NCBI GenBank assembly: GCA_963722905.1
Contig: CAVROT010000012.1
Location: 62,001-126,000 of the forward strand
Source: CAVROT01 sp963722905
GTDB taxonomy: Bacteria > Pseudomonadota > Alphaproteobacteria > Rhodobacterales > Rhodobacteraceae
Length of the DNA: 64,000 nucleotides
Direction: 5' to 3'
The notes beneath the pieces are model-generated. The model was given only the letters and a program-made list of their open reading frames with translations, was not told where the DNA came from and did not search any database. Made by a program: the position numbers and the translations under genes. Positions 43,175 through 51,826 of the stretch are shown piece by piece; within the stretch, counting starts at the first letter, position 1, and every line of letters starts with the position of its first letter.

Positions 43175-44398
43175 ATGACCGACGCCGCAACCGATGCCTA
43201 TATCTACGATGCCGTGCGCAGCCCGAGGGGAAAGGGCCGCGCCGACGGTGCCCTGCACGAAGTGACGAGCGTGCGGTTGTCCGCGCAGGTCCTCGACGCG
43301 CTGGTGGACCGCAACGGGCTGGAGGGACATGCCGTCGAGGACGTGATCTGGGGCAACGTCACCCAGATCGGCGAACAGGGCGGATGCCTCGCCCGGACGG
43401 CCGTGCTGGCGTCGAAGCTGGACCAGTCCGTCCCCGGCGTCGCCATCAACCGGTTCTGCGCCAGCGGCATGGAAGCGGTGAACATGGCCGCCCTCCAGGT
43501 GCGCGGCGGCGGCGGCGACGCCTACATCGCCGGCGGGGTCGAGATGATGGGCCGCGTGCCGATGGGCAGCGACGGCGCGGCCATCGCCGTGGACCCGTCA
43601 CTGGCGATGGACACCTATTTCGTCCCGCAGGGCATCAGCGCCGACATCATCGCCACCGAATACGGGTTCAGCCGCGACGATGCGGACCTCCTGGCCGTGG
43701 AGTCGCAAAAGCGGGCCAAGGCCGCGTGGGACGACGACCGCTTCGCCCGCTCGGTGATCGAGATCCGGGACCGCAACGGCCTGTCGATCCTAAGCCATGA
43801 CGAATACATGCGGCCGGGCACTGACATGCAGGCCCTGGGCGCGCTCAAGGCCAGCTTCAAGGACATGGGCGAGACGATGCCCGGCTTCGACAAGGTGGCG
43901 CTGATGAAGTATCCGCACCTGGAGCGGATCAACCACATCCACCACGCGGGCAATTCCAGCGGCATCGTCGACGGCGCGGCTGCGGTCCTGATCGGCAACG
44001 CCGCCTTCGGCGAACGGACGGGCCTGAAACCCCGCGCGCGCATCCGCGCCACAGCGAAGATCGGCACCGACCCCACCATCATGCTCACCGGGCCGGTTCC
44101 GGTCACCGAGAAGATTCTCGCCGACCACGGCATGACGATCGGCGACATCGATCTCTTCGAGGTGAACGAGGCCTTCGCGAGCGTCGTGCTGCGTTTCATG
44201 CAGGCCTTCGACGTGGACCACGGCAAGCTGAACGTGAACGGCGGCGCCATCGCCATGGGCCACCCCCTCGGCGCCACCGGCGCCATCATCATCGGCACCC
44301 TGCTGGACGAGATGGAACGCTCGGACAAGGAAGTCGGCCTCGCCACCCTGTGCATCGCCAGCGGCATGGGTGCGGCGACGATCATCGAGAGGGTGTGA
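43175..44398 (+). CDS. fadA: Acetyl-CoA C-acyltransferase (thiolase)
   Basis: This 407-residue thiolase makes the final cleavage of beta-oxidation. The nucleophile Cys is in NRFCASGMEAVN (Cys95), the second His in the HHAGNSSGIVDGAA/VNEAFA region plus GGAIAMGHPLGATGA, and the C-terminal Cys in TLCIASGMGAA. The start at 43175 has GGAGA 6 nt upstream and lies 18 bp after the GST remnant; an ATG at 43154 overlaps that remnant. The following cupin gene overlaps by 1 nt (TGATG). Confidence 0.95.
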   Translation: MTDAATDAYIYDAVRSPRGKGRADGALHEVTSVRLSAQVLDALVDRNGLEGHAVEDVIWGNVTQIGEQGGCLARTAVLASKLDQSVPGVAINRFCASGMEAVNMAALQVRGGGGDAYIAGGVEMMGRVPMGSDGAAIAVDPSLAMDTYFVPQGISADIIATEYGFSRDDADLLAVESQKRAKAAWDDDRFARSVIEIRDRNGLSILSHDEYMRPGTDMQALGALKASFKDMGETMPGFDKVALMKYPHLERINHIHHAGNSSGIVDGAAAVLIGNAAFGERTGLKPRARIRATAKIGTDPTIMLTGPVPVTEKILADHGMTIGDIDLFEVNEAFASVVLRFMQAFDVDHGKLNVNGGAIAMGHPLGATGAIIIGTLLDEMERSDKEVGLATLCIASGMGAATIIERV

Positions 44399-44862
44399 TG
44401 CTGATACGCAAGGCTGATGCGCGGCGCGACACCGGATCGCCCGACACGGTGGCGGCACTGGGTGCCTATGAGGACGTTCTCTACTCCGACACAGGCGGGC
44501 TGACGCAGTTCGGAGCTTTCGTGGAAACCCTGCAGCCCGGCGCGCGGTCCTCGGACCGCCACTGGCACGAGACGGAGGACGAGTTCCTCTACATGCTGGA
44601 CGGAACCGCCACGCTGGTCGAGGACGACGGCGACCATGCCCTTGCGCCGGGCGACGCGTGCTGCTGGCCGGCCGGCGTCGCCAACGGGCACCATGTCGTC
44701 AATCGGTCCGATGCGCCGTGCAGCTTCCTCGTCGTCGGCACGCGCGCCCCGTCAGACCGGGCGACCTACAGCGATATCGACAAGATCTACATCCGCGAGG
44801 ACGGCGTGGAACGCCGCACCCGCCGTGACGGGACGCCGATTCCCGAAGGAGAGCCGTCATGA
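44398..44862 (+). CDS. Cupin-domain protein inside the beta-oxidation operon
   Basis: This 154-residue single-domain cupin has metal-ligand motif HWHETEDEFLYMLDG (about residues 60-74) and the second motif LAPGDACCWPAGVANGHHVVN. It overlaps fadA by one base (TGATG) and fadB by four (ATGA), so its translation is closely coupled to both. Its reaction is unknown; related cupins bind sugars or CoA-derived acids or act as small dioxygenases. Its fixed position between the two main enzymes suggests a role in handling of an acyl intermediate. Confidence 0.83.
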   Translation: MLIRKADARRDTGSPDTVAALGAYEDVLYSDTGGLTQFGAFVETLQPGARSSDRHWHETEDEFLYMLDGTATLVEDDGDHALAPGDACCWPAGVANGHHVVNRSDAPCSFLVVGTRAPSDRATYSDIDKIYIREDGVERRTRRDGTPIPEGEPS

Positions 44863-47057
44863 CCGACTTCACCATGGAAACCGATGCCGACGGCGTCGCC
44901 GTCATCACCTGGGACGCCGCGGGCCGCAGCATGAACGTGCTGACGCGCGACGCGTTCGGCACATTCGAGGGGCTGATAGACGACGCGCTGGCGGACGATG
45001 CGGTGAAGGGCATCGTGATCGCGTCGGGCAAGAAGGATTTCGCCGGCGGCATGGATCTCAACGTCCTGGCCACCATCCGGCAGGATGCGGGCGACACCCC
45101 GGCGCAGGCGCTCTTCGACTTCACGATGAACGGCCACCGTATCCTGCGAAAGCTCGAACGCGCCGGCATGGACCCCAAGACGCTGAAGGGTGGCAAGCCG
45201 GTCGCCTGCGCCATTCCGGGCCTCTGCGCGGGCATCGGGACCGAGATCGCGCTGGCCTGCCACCGCCGATTCATGACCGACGATCCGAAGGCCAAGATCG
45301 GCCTGCCGGAGATCCTCGTCGGGATCTTTCCCGGCGGCGGCGGCACGACGCGCTATTCCCGCATGGTCGGCGCCATGGCGGCCTCGCCCGTGCTGCTGGA
45401 AGGCAAGATGCTGGACCCGGCCCGTGCCAAATCGGCGCAGCTGGTGGACGAGGTCGTGGCGCCCGACGGCCTGCTGGACGCCGCCCGCGCCTGGGTCCTC
45501 GGGGCCATGGACGACGACATCGTGAAGCCCTGGGACCGCAAGGGCTGGAAGATGCCCGGCGGCGCGCCCTACCACCCGGCGGGGTTCATGACCTTCGTGG
45601 GTGCCAGCGCCATGGTCAACGGCAAGACCCAAGGCGTCTATCCGGCGGCCAAGGCCCTGCTCAGCGCGGTCTACGAGGGCGCGATGGTGCCCTTCGATAC
45701 CGCGCTCAGGATCGAGGCGCGCTGGTTCGTGTCGGTGCTGATGAACCCCAGTTCCGGCGCCATGATCCGGTCGCTCTTCATCGACAAGCAGGCGCTGGAG
45801 AAAGGCGCGAACCGCCCCGATGTGCCTGACCAGAAGGTGACGAAGGTCGGCATCCTCGGCGCCGGCATGATGGGCGCGGGCATTGCCTATGTCGCGGCGC
45901 TGGCCGGGATCGACGTCGTGCTGCTGGACCAGAAGCAGGACGCGGCCGACCGGGGGCGTGCGCATAGCGCGGGCATCCTCGACAAGGGGATCAAGATCAG
46001 AAAAGTGACCGAGGCGAAGAAGGCCGAGGTGATGGGCCGCATCGCCGCCACCACGGACTATGCCGCGCTGGCGGACTGCGACCTCATCGTCGAGGCCGTA
46101 TTCGAGGACCCCGGCGTCAAGGCCGAGGTGACCCGCGCCGTCGATGCCGAGACCGGGACCGACTGCATCTTCGCCACCAACACCTCGACCCTGCCGATCA
46201 CCGATCTGGCCCGCGCCAGCACGGATCCCGAGCGGTTCATCGGCATCCACTTCTTCAGCCCGGTGGATAAGATGATGCTGGTCGAGATCATCCGCGGAGA
46301 GAAGACCGGAGACGTCGCGGTGGCCAGGGCGCTGGATTTCGTGCGCCAGATCCGCAAGACGCCGATTGTCGTGAACGACGCCCGGTTCTTCTACGCCAAC
46401 CGCTGCATCCTGCCCTACATCAACGAGGGCCTGCGCCTGGTGGCCGAAGGGGTGGAGCCGGCTCTGGTCGAGAATGCGGCCAAGCTGCTGGGTTTTCCGC
46501 TGGGGCCGCTGCAGCTGATCGACGAGACCTCCATCGACCTCGGCGTGAAGATCGCCAAGGCGACGAAGGCCTCGATGGGCGACGCCTACCCCGACGACGA
46601 CGTGGATGCGGTGGTCTTCTGGATGGCCGGTCAGGGACGGATGGGCCGAAAGGCGAAGGCCGGGTTCTACGGCTACGACAACACCGGCAAACGGACCGGC
46701 CTGTGGGACGGGCTGGCGCAGAAATATCCGGTGGAGCAGGCGCAGCCCGACCTGGCGCGCGTACAGCACCGGCTGATGATGGCGCAGGTGCTGGAGGCCG
46801 TGCGCGCGTTCGAGGACGGCGTGCTGACCGACATCCGCGAAGGCGACGTGGGCGCCATCCTCGGCTGGGGGTTCGCGCCATGGTCCGGCGGTCCGTTCGG
46901 CTGGCTCGACATCGTGGGCGCCGAACGGGCGGTCGAGATCTGCGACGCCCTGACCGCAGATCACGGCCCACGCTTCACCGCCCCTGCCCTCCTGCGCGAG
47001 ATGGCGCAGGGCGATGCGACATTCCACGGTCGGTTCGGAGCCGGACAGGCGGCCTGA
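44859..47057 (+). CDS. fadB: Enoyl-CoA hydratase / 3-hydroxyacyl-CoA dehydrogenase fusion
   Basis: This 732-residue bifunctional enzyme does the middle two steps of beta-oxidation. The hydratase part (about 1-190) has KKDFAGGMDLN and PEILVGIFPGGGGTTRYSRM with the catalytic Glu. The dehydrogenase part starts at about 330 with the NAD motif GILGAGMMGAGIAY, and has NTSTLPITDLA, the catalytic His in GIHFFSPVDKMMLVEI, and the C-terminal repeat GFAPWSGGPFGWLDI. ATGA overlap with the cupin gene. It ends the operon; a hairpin follows before the convergent sodC. Confidence 0.95.
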   Translation: MTDFTMETDADGVAVITWDAAGRSMNVLTRDAFGTFEGLIDDALADDAVKGIVIASGKKDFAGGMDLNVLATIRQDAGDTPAQALFDFTMNGHRILRKLERAGMDPKTLKGGKPVACAIPGLCAGIGTEIALACHRRFMTDDPKAKIGLPEILVGIFPGGGGTTRYSRMVGAMAASPVLLEGKMLDPARAKSAQLVDEVVAPDGLLDAARAWVLGAMDDDIVKPWDRKGWKMPGGAPYHPAGFMTFVGASAMVNGKTQGVYPAAKALLSAVYEGAMVPFDTALRIEARWFVSVLMNPSSGAMIRSLFIDKQALEKGANRPDVPDQKVTKVGILGAGMMGAGIAYVAALAGIDVVLLDQKQDAADRGRAHSAGILDKGIKIRKVTEAKKAEVMGRIAATTDYAALADCDLIVEAVFEDPGVKAEVTRAVDAETGTDCIFATNTSTLPITDLARASTDPERFIGIHFFSPVDKMMLVEIIRGEKTGDVAVARALDFVRQIRKTPIVVNDARFFYANRCILPYINEGLRLVAEGVEPALVENAAKLLGFPLGPLQLIDETSIDLGVKIAKATKASMGDAYPDDDVDAVVFWMAGQGRMGRKAKAGFYGYDNTGKRTGLWDGLAQKYPVEQAQPDLARVQHRLMMAQVLEAVRAFEDGVLTDIREGDVGAILGWGFAPWSGGPFGWLDIVGAERAVEICDALTADHGPRFTAPALLREMAQGDATFHGRFGAGQAA

Positions 47058-47143
47058 TGCCGGTTCGGTGGGGTCTATTTCGCGACGTGCGGTAGCGGCA
47101 TCCGATCGGCCGTCCAACCCCGCCCCGTCGGACAGGTGCGATG

Positions 47144-47170
47144 GTCCCCGCCATCGGCGATGACGGGGAC
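47144..47170. terminator. Hairpin between convergent fadB and sodC
   Basis: GTCCCCG-C-CATC (47144-47155) and GATG-A-CGGGGAC (47159-47170) form an 11-pair stem with one mismatch around GGC. Without T-runs on either side it is a modest candidate for a two-way terminator. Confidence 0.4.
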
Positions 47171-47187
47171 GGGCGAAAGGACGGAAA

Positions 47188-47703
47188 TCAGTCGCCTGCG
47201 GCCTCGATGACGCCGCAGGCAACCCGGTCGCCCGCTTCGCCGGCCGGCTGGCTGGCATAGTCGTCCGCCCCGCCGTGGACAATGAAGGCCGATCCGTCGG
47301 CGTCGTTCCAGAGATCGCCCGTCAGGAGCGCGCTGTCGACGAAAGCCTCCATCGCCAGCGTCCCGTCGCCCTGGACATGCGCATTGGGCAGGTCGCCCGG
47401 GTGCGGACCGCCCTCGACGCCGATCCCGTGCTCGCGCCCACCGGCGAGGTGGCCGCCGGCGGCCGCGAAACCATCGCCGCAATCGCCCGTCTCGTGGATG
47501 TGGACGCCGTGGACGCCCTCCGTCAGGCCGCTGGCGGTCACGACGATATGAACCATCCCGCTGGCCGTCTCCTTCAGACTGGCGCTGCCGATCTCCTCGC
47601 CGTCGGCGTTCATCAGCGGCGCGGTACCCGACGTGAGGGACTGCGCCAGCGACGGACCGGCGAGGCCGAATGACAGGGCGGCGATGATAGCGAGACGTGA
47701 CAT
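47188..47703 (-). CDS. sodC: Periplasmic Cu/Zn superoxide dismutase
   Basis: This 171-residue enzyme disproportionates superoxide in the periplasm. A signal peptide covers about residues 1-20 (LAIIAALSFGLAGPSLAQ). Copper and zinc ligands are in GVHGVHIHETGDCGDGF, GGHLAGG and PHPGDLPN, with FIVHGGADDY later; the Cys pair GDC and VACGVIE form the disulfide. The ATG at 47703 has only a weak ribosome site. It is convergent with fadB and divergent from arsR with 201 bp between starts, so co-regulation by arsenic stress is possible but not shown. Confidence 0.94.
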   Translation of the reverse strand: MSRLAIIAALSFGLAGPSLAQSLTSGTAPLMNADGEEIGSASLKETASGMVHIVVTASGLTEGVHGVHIHETGDCGDGFAAAGGHLAGGREHGIGVEGGPHPGDLPNAHVQGDGTLAMEAFVDSALLTGDLWNDADGSAFIVHGGADDYASQPAGEAGDRVACGVIEAAGD

Positions 47704-47868
47704 GGCATTCACTTTCGGTTGTTTCGAGGTTCGAACGACCGGGCCGATTGCAGGGTTCCGCGACCCGTCGCACCGGCAAAACGATCCATTCGCGGTGCGC
47801 CGGTCCGCGGACCCGCCATGCATGCCCGGCCCGAGGCACGGCGTCGTCGCGCCGCAGGCGTTTCGCCA

Positions 47869-47906
47869 TTGACGGAGGATTAATATTTCTCTATTTCCAG
47901 AAATAT
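47869..47906 (+). promoter_or_regulatory. arsR promoter with an ArsR operator over the -10 element and start codon
   Basis: TTGACG (47869-47874) and TATTTC (47892-47897) are 17 bp apart. A perfect inverted repeat, ATATTTCT-N8-AGAAATAT (47883-47906), covers the -10 element and reaches the first bases of the ATG at 47905. The predicted transcription start (about 47904) coincides with the first or second ATG, so the mRNA may be leaderless. GGAGGA at 47874-47879 is too far from the start to serve as ribosome site. Binding by ArsR is inferred from the position. Confidence 0.65.
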
Positions 47907-48237
47907 GGATATGGATCGCGCCGTTATCGCCTTCTCGGCATTGGGACAACCTACGCGGCTGGCCGTCTTCCGTCTGCTGATCCGGTCGGGGCCCGGCGGA
48001 ATGGCGGCCGGTCGGATCGGCGCGGAGCTGGACGTGCTTCCCAACACCCTCTCGGCCAACCTGTCGCTGCTGTCGCGTGCCGGGTTGGTGCGCAGTACGC
48101 GCGAGGGGCGGTCCATCCGCTACTTCTGCGACCTCGACGGGCTGCGTGGGCTGCTGGCGTTCCTGCTTGAGGATTGCTGTGGCGGCCGGTCCGAGCTTTG
48201 TCAGCCGCTGATCGACGACATCGCCTGCGCATGTTGA
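47905..48237 (+). CDS. arsR: ArsR family metalloregulator
   Basis: This 110-residue winged-helix repressor (AVIAFSALGQPTRLAVFRLL; VLPNTLSANLSLLSRAGLVRS recognition helix; EGRSIRYFCDLDG wing) has a Cys-rich end, EDCCGGRSELCQPLIDDIACAC. The C-terminal Cys cluster may bind As(III), unlike E. coli ArsR, which uses an N-terminal CVC motif; this resembles C-terminal-site types. The start is 47905 or the second ATG at 47911. It leads the arsenic operon and probably represses it through the palindrome lying on its own start. Confidence 0.9.
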   Translation: MDMDRAVIAFSALGQPTRLAVFRLLIRSGPGGMAAGRIGAELDVLPNTLSANLSLLSRAGLVRSTREGRSIRYFCDLDGLRGLLAFLLEDCCGGRSELCQPLIDDIACAC

Positions 48238-48304
48238 TCCGTACGGCATGCGGGACCGCCGGGTCCCCTCGCCACACCGCCGGCGACGACCGGGGCCGGC
48301 TGGC

Positions 48305-49357
48305 ATGACACAGGCAACCGACCGGGAAGCGGCGCCGGCGGGCATGGGCCCGTTCGAGCGCTGGCTGACACTCTGGATCGCCCTCGCAATCGGAGCAGGG
48401 CTGATACTGGGCGTGGTAGTGCCAGGCGCGGTGCAGGCGGTCGCCGCGGCCGAGGTGGCGTCGATCAATCTGGTCGTCGCGGTGCTGATCTGGGCGATGG
48501 TCTATCCGATGATGGTCGGGGTCGATTTCGGGTCGGTCCGGGGGGTCGCCCGTCAGCCCAAGGGCCTGATCGTGACGCTTGTGGTGAACTGGCTCATCAA
48601 GCCCTTCACGATGGCGCTGCTCGCCGTTCTCTTCTTCGAGCACGTGTTCGCCCCCTTCATCCCGCCCGACGATGCCGCGCAGTACGTGGCCGGCCTGATC
48701 CTGCTGGGAGCGGCGCCCTGCACGGCGATGGTGTTCGTCTGGTCGCAGCTTACCCGGGGGGACGCCGCCTATACGCTGGTGCAGGTCGGCGTGAACGACC
48801 TCATCATGGTGGTGGCCTTCGCCCCTCTCGTCGCGTTTCTGCTGGGCGTCACCGACATCGCGGTGCCATGGCGCACTTTGGTTCTGGCGACGGTCCTCTA
48901 TGTCGTGCTGCCACTGGCGGCCGGTATGGCGACGCGGTGGTTTCTCGGTACGCCCGAACGCATCGCCGCCTTCACCGCCCGGATCAAGCCGTGGTCCATG
49001 ATCGGCCTCATCGCCACCGTCGTGATCCTCTTCGGCCTGCAGGGCGCCGTGATCCTGAACCGTCCGCTGGTGATCGGGCTCATCGCGGTTCCGATCCTGA
49101 TCCAGAGTTATGCGATCTTCGCGTTGGCCTACGGCGCGGCGTGGGCCTGGGGTGTGCCGCATCGGATCGCGGCGCCCTGCGCCATGATCGGCACCTCGAA
49201 CTTCTTCGAACTGGCCGTGGCGGTGGCGATCAGCCTCTTCGGCCTCGACTCGGGGGCCGCCTTGGCGACGGTCGTGGGCGTGCTGGTCGAGGTCCCGGTG
49301 ATGCTGTCGCTCGTCGCCTTCGCCAACCGCACGCGCGGACAATTCAAGGAAGGGTGA
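48305..49357 (+). CDS. acr3: ACR3-family arsenite efflux transporter
   Basis: This 350-residue protein exports arsenite. It has about ten membrane segments and the conserved ACR3 Cys in GAAPCTAMVFVWSQL near residue 140, plus NDLIMVVAF and TSNFFELAVAVAI. The start at 48305 (MTQATDREAAPAG) is preferred over the ATG at 48248, which adds Arg/Pro-rich sequence. It starts 67 bp after arsR, and arsC follows by 3 bp. Confidence 0.94.
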   Translation: MTQATDREAAPAGMGPFERWLTLWIALAIGAGLILGVVVPGAVQAVAAAEVASINLVVAVLIWAMVYPMMVGVDFGSVRGVARQPKGLIVTLVVNWLIKPFTMALLAVLFFEHVFAPFIPPDDAAQYVAGLILLGAAPCTAMVFVWSQLTRGDAAYTLVQVGVNDLIMVVAFAPLVAFLLGVTDIAVPWRTLVLATVLYVVLPLAAGMATRWFLGTPERIAAFTARIKPWSMIGLIATVVILFGLQGAVILNRPLVIGLIAVPILIQSYAIFALAYGAAWAWGVPHRIAAPCAMIGTSNFFELAVAVAISLFGLDSGAALATVVGVLVEVPVMLSLVAFANRTRGQFKEG

Positions 49358-49360
49358 ACC

Positions 49361-49747
49361 ATGGTCACGATCTACCACAACCCCGCCTGCGGCACCTCGC
49401 GCAACGTGCTCGAGTTGATCAGGGCCACCGGCACGGAGCCCGAGGTTATCCTCTACCTTGAAACGCCGCCCACCCGCGACCGGCTGGGAACGCTGATCAC
49501 CGACATGGGCATTGCGCCCCGTGACCTGCTGCGCCGCAGCGGGACGCCCCATGACGACCTCGGCCTCGATGACCTGTCGCTCACGGATGCCGAACTGGTG
49601 GATGCGATGATGGCACACCCCATCCTCATCAACCGTCCCATCGTGGTGGCGCCCGGGGGGACCCGGCTCTGCCGCCCGTCGGCGACCGTCCTGGACCTCC
49701 TGGGGGACGCGACGGGTCAAGGCGGTGCCGGGGACGCAACCAGATGA
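49361..49747 (+). CDS. arsC: Glutaredoxin-dependent arsenate reductase
   Basis: This 128-residue ArsC reduces arsenate to arsenite, which Acr3 exports. The active-site loop is HNPACGTSRN (Cys10), with the helper residues in INRPIVVAPGGTRLCRPS including the key Arg. GGAAGG lies about 9 nt before the ATG at 49361. It overlaps arsH by 4 nt (ATGA). Confidence 0.95.
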   Translation: MVTIYHNPACGTSRNVLELIRATGTEPEVILYLETPPTRDRLGTLITDMGIAPRDLLRRSGTPHDDLGLDDLSLTDAELVDAMMAHPILINRPIVVAPGGTRLCRPSATVLDLLGDATGQGGAGDATR

Positions 49748-50454
49748 CGGACTTGCCCGCCATAGAGGCCGCATGCCTGCCGTCTGTGGACCCGGCGTTC
49801 TACGTCGCACCCGGCGACGACGGGCATCCGCCACGGATCCTGATGCTCTACGGATCGCTCCGCGACAGGTCCTACTCGCGCCTCGCCGCCGAGGAGGCGG
49901 GTCGCCTCTTGGTCCACCTGGGTGCAGAGGTGCGATTCTTCGACCCGTCGGGATTGCCCCTGCCCGACAGCGTGCCGGATGATCACCCCCGGGTGGCGGC
50001 CCTGCGGGAGCTGGCCATGTGGTCGGAGGGGATGGTGTGGTCCAGCCCGGAACGCCACGGCGCGATGACGGGGATCCTGAAGGCGCAGATCGACTGGATT
50101 CCGCTCACCCTCGGCGGGCGGCGTCCGACGCAGGGCAAGACGCTTGCGGTGATGCAGGTCTGCGGCGGATCGCAGAGCTTCAACGCGGTCAACCAGATGC
50201 GTATTCTGGGGCGATGGATGCGGATGGTGACAATCCCCAACCAGTCGTCCGTCGCGCGGGCCTGGGACGAGTTCGATGACGCCGGCCGGATGCGCCCGTC
50301 GCCCTATCTGAACCGGATCGCCGACGTGATGGAGGAGCTGGTGAAGTTCACTCTCATGACGCGAGACCGTTCGTCCGCGCTGACGGATCGCTATTCCGAA
50401 CGGGTGGAGAGTGCCGCTGCCCTGTCGCGCCGGGTGAACGAAAGCCGGCTGTAG
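49744..50454 (+). CDS. arsH: ArsH NADPH-dependent organoarsenical oxidase/FMN reductase
   Basis: This 236-residue flavoprotein has the FMN-binding loop LYGSLRDRSYSRLAAEE, then SSPERHGAMTGILKAQIDW and GGSQSFNAVNQMRILGRWMRM, the ArsH hallmark. ArsH oxidises trivalent methyl-arsenicals to less toxic pentavalent forms. It ends the operon. The 235 bp after it show no further gene; they are GC-rich with repeated CGGCC/CCGGG runs. Confidence 0.94.
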   Translation: MTDLPAIEAACLPSVDPAFYVAPGDDGHPPRILMLYGSLRDRSYSRLAAEEAGRLLVHLGAEVRFFDPSGLPLPDSVPDDHPRVAALRELAMWSEGMVWSSPERHGAMTGILKAQIDWIPLTLGGRRPTQGKTLAVMQVCGGSQSFNAVNQMRILGRWMRMVTIPNQSSVARAWDEFDDAGRMRPSPYLNRIADVMEELVKFTLMTRDRSSALTDRYSERVESAAALSRRVNESRL

Positions 50455-50689
50455 CATTGGCGCAGGGTCATGGCATCGCGGCCCGGTCCGGCCCGGCCAC
50501 GCCCGGCCACCGGGCGCGAACGCCCGAATGCGCCGGGCATGGGACGCGGGTAGCCGCCGCCCGGACCGCGGCGCTGACGGAACGCAGGGCGGATGGCCGC
50601 GAAATCCTATCAGAGCTCGTGCGGCGCGACGGCGTCCGCCGGTCGCCGCAGACACCCGCCCCGATCCTCGCCGCATTGCCTGTTGCGCC

Positions 50690-51706
50690 CTAGCCCTTGG
50701 ATTGCGAGGGCAGTTGGCCGGCCTCGAACGCCGGCATGGGGCGGATGGCGGTGGGGTCGATCCGAACGGCCTTGACCGACCCGGTTCGGCCAAGCCGGCC
50801 CATCGCCAGCGTGTCGCCGCCCGGGGTCGTCAGTCGCACCTGGTCGAGCGACATGCGGGGAAGGGCCAGGATGTCGCCGACCTGCAGCGCCGTCACGTCC
50901 TGAATGGGCCTGTGCAAACGGCCCAGCGCGGCCCGCAGCGGCATTTCAGTCTGCATCACGGTGGCCTCGATACTGTCCGACCATTCGACGTCGGCGGCCC
51001 GGCCACCCGACGGACCCGCCCGTGCGTCGGGCGGTTCCGGGAAGGCAAGGACGATGGCGCCGCGGCGTGCACCGGACCCAAGGTCGAGGTCGAAGCGGAC
51101 GGTGTGGTGCTGCACGTCGGCCAACGCCGGCGTGATCTGGTCGACCCTCTTGATCTGGGTCGCATAGCGGAACCCGGCGTTGCGCGGTCCCTGCCACGTC
51201 TCGTCATCGGCGGAGGTGGCATCGGTTTCGGCACCGCTGCCCGTGCCCTGGCCCGCGCCCTTGCCGGCCGGTTTCGGTTTGGGGGCCTCGGGCGCAGACC
51301 CACCGCCCTCGACCAGCAGATCGTGGGCGGCAAGCATCCGGTCGAGCGGATCGGTGATCATCGCAGCGTCGATGCTGGTGGGCGCACGCGGCGCCACCGG
51401 GCGCGAAAGAACCCGCCCCAGCGTCTGGACCTCAACCAGCGCCGCCATCACCTCGGCGTCGAGAATGGCCAGAGCAAATCCGGCCGGACCTTCGAGAAGG
51501 GCGACAAGCGCCCCCTCTCCGACGAGAGCCGGCAGGGTCTCGGGGCCGCCTGCGTCGAATCCCACGTCTTCCACCGCCGCCGTAAGGCCCGCAATCCGCG
51601 CAAGACCGTGCACCACCGACCGGCGCCACAGCCGCGCGGGCGACGGCGCATCCGTCGCCACCGCCGCCGGGCGCGTCTTGCGTCGCAATACGGGGGATGC
51701 GTTCAT
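50690..51706 (-). CDS. FliM/FliN family C-terminal (SpoA) domain protein
   Basis: This 338-residue protein ends with a SpoA (FliN/FliM C-terminal) domain, about residues 255-335: RAALGRLHRPIQDVTALQVGDILALPRMSLDQVRL and the following GRLGRTGSVKAVRI. The N-terminal half is a diverged FliM-like middle domain (VVHGLARIAGLTAAVEDVGFD). It has no flagellar genes around it in this window. It may be an accessory of the flagellar switch encoded elsewhere. The start is placed at 51706 (MNASPVLRRKTRPA). It lies 120 bp from the sensor-kinase gene's end on the same strand. Confidence 0.7.
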   Translation of the reverse strand: MNASPVLRRKTRPAAVATDAPSPARLWRRSVVHGLARIAGLTAAVEDVGFDAGGPETLPALVGEGALVALLEGPAGFALAILDAEVMAALVEVQTLGRVLSRPVAPRAPTSIDAAMITDPLDRMLAAHDLLVEGGGSAPEAPKPKPAGKGAGQGTGSGAETDATSADDETWQGPRNAGFRYATQIKRVDQITPALADVQHHTVRFDLDLGSGARRGAIVLAFPEPPDARAGPSGGRAADVEWSDSIEATVMQTEMPLRAALGRLHRPIQDVTALQVGDILALPRMSLDQVRLTTPGGDTLAMGRLGRTGSVKAVRIDPTAIRPMPAFEAGQLPSQSKG

Positions 51707-51826
51707 TCGATCGGCCGTCCTGGCTTGCCTGCGCCCATCTTGTTGCAAATCCGACTTACCAAAGCCCTAACCGTCGAACAGTTTCCCACCATGTCGGGTC
51801 AATGCGCGCGCAGGATCGTCGGCACG

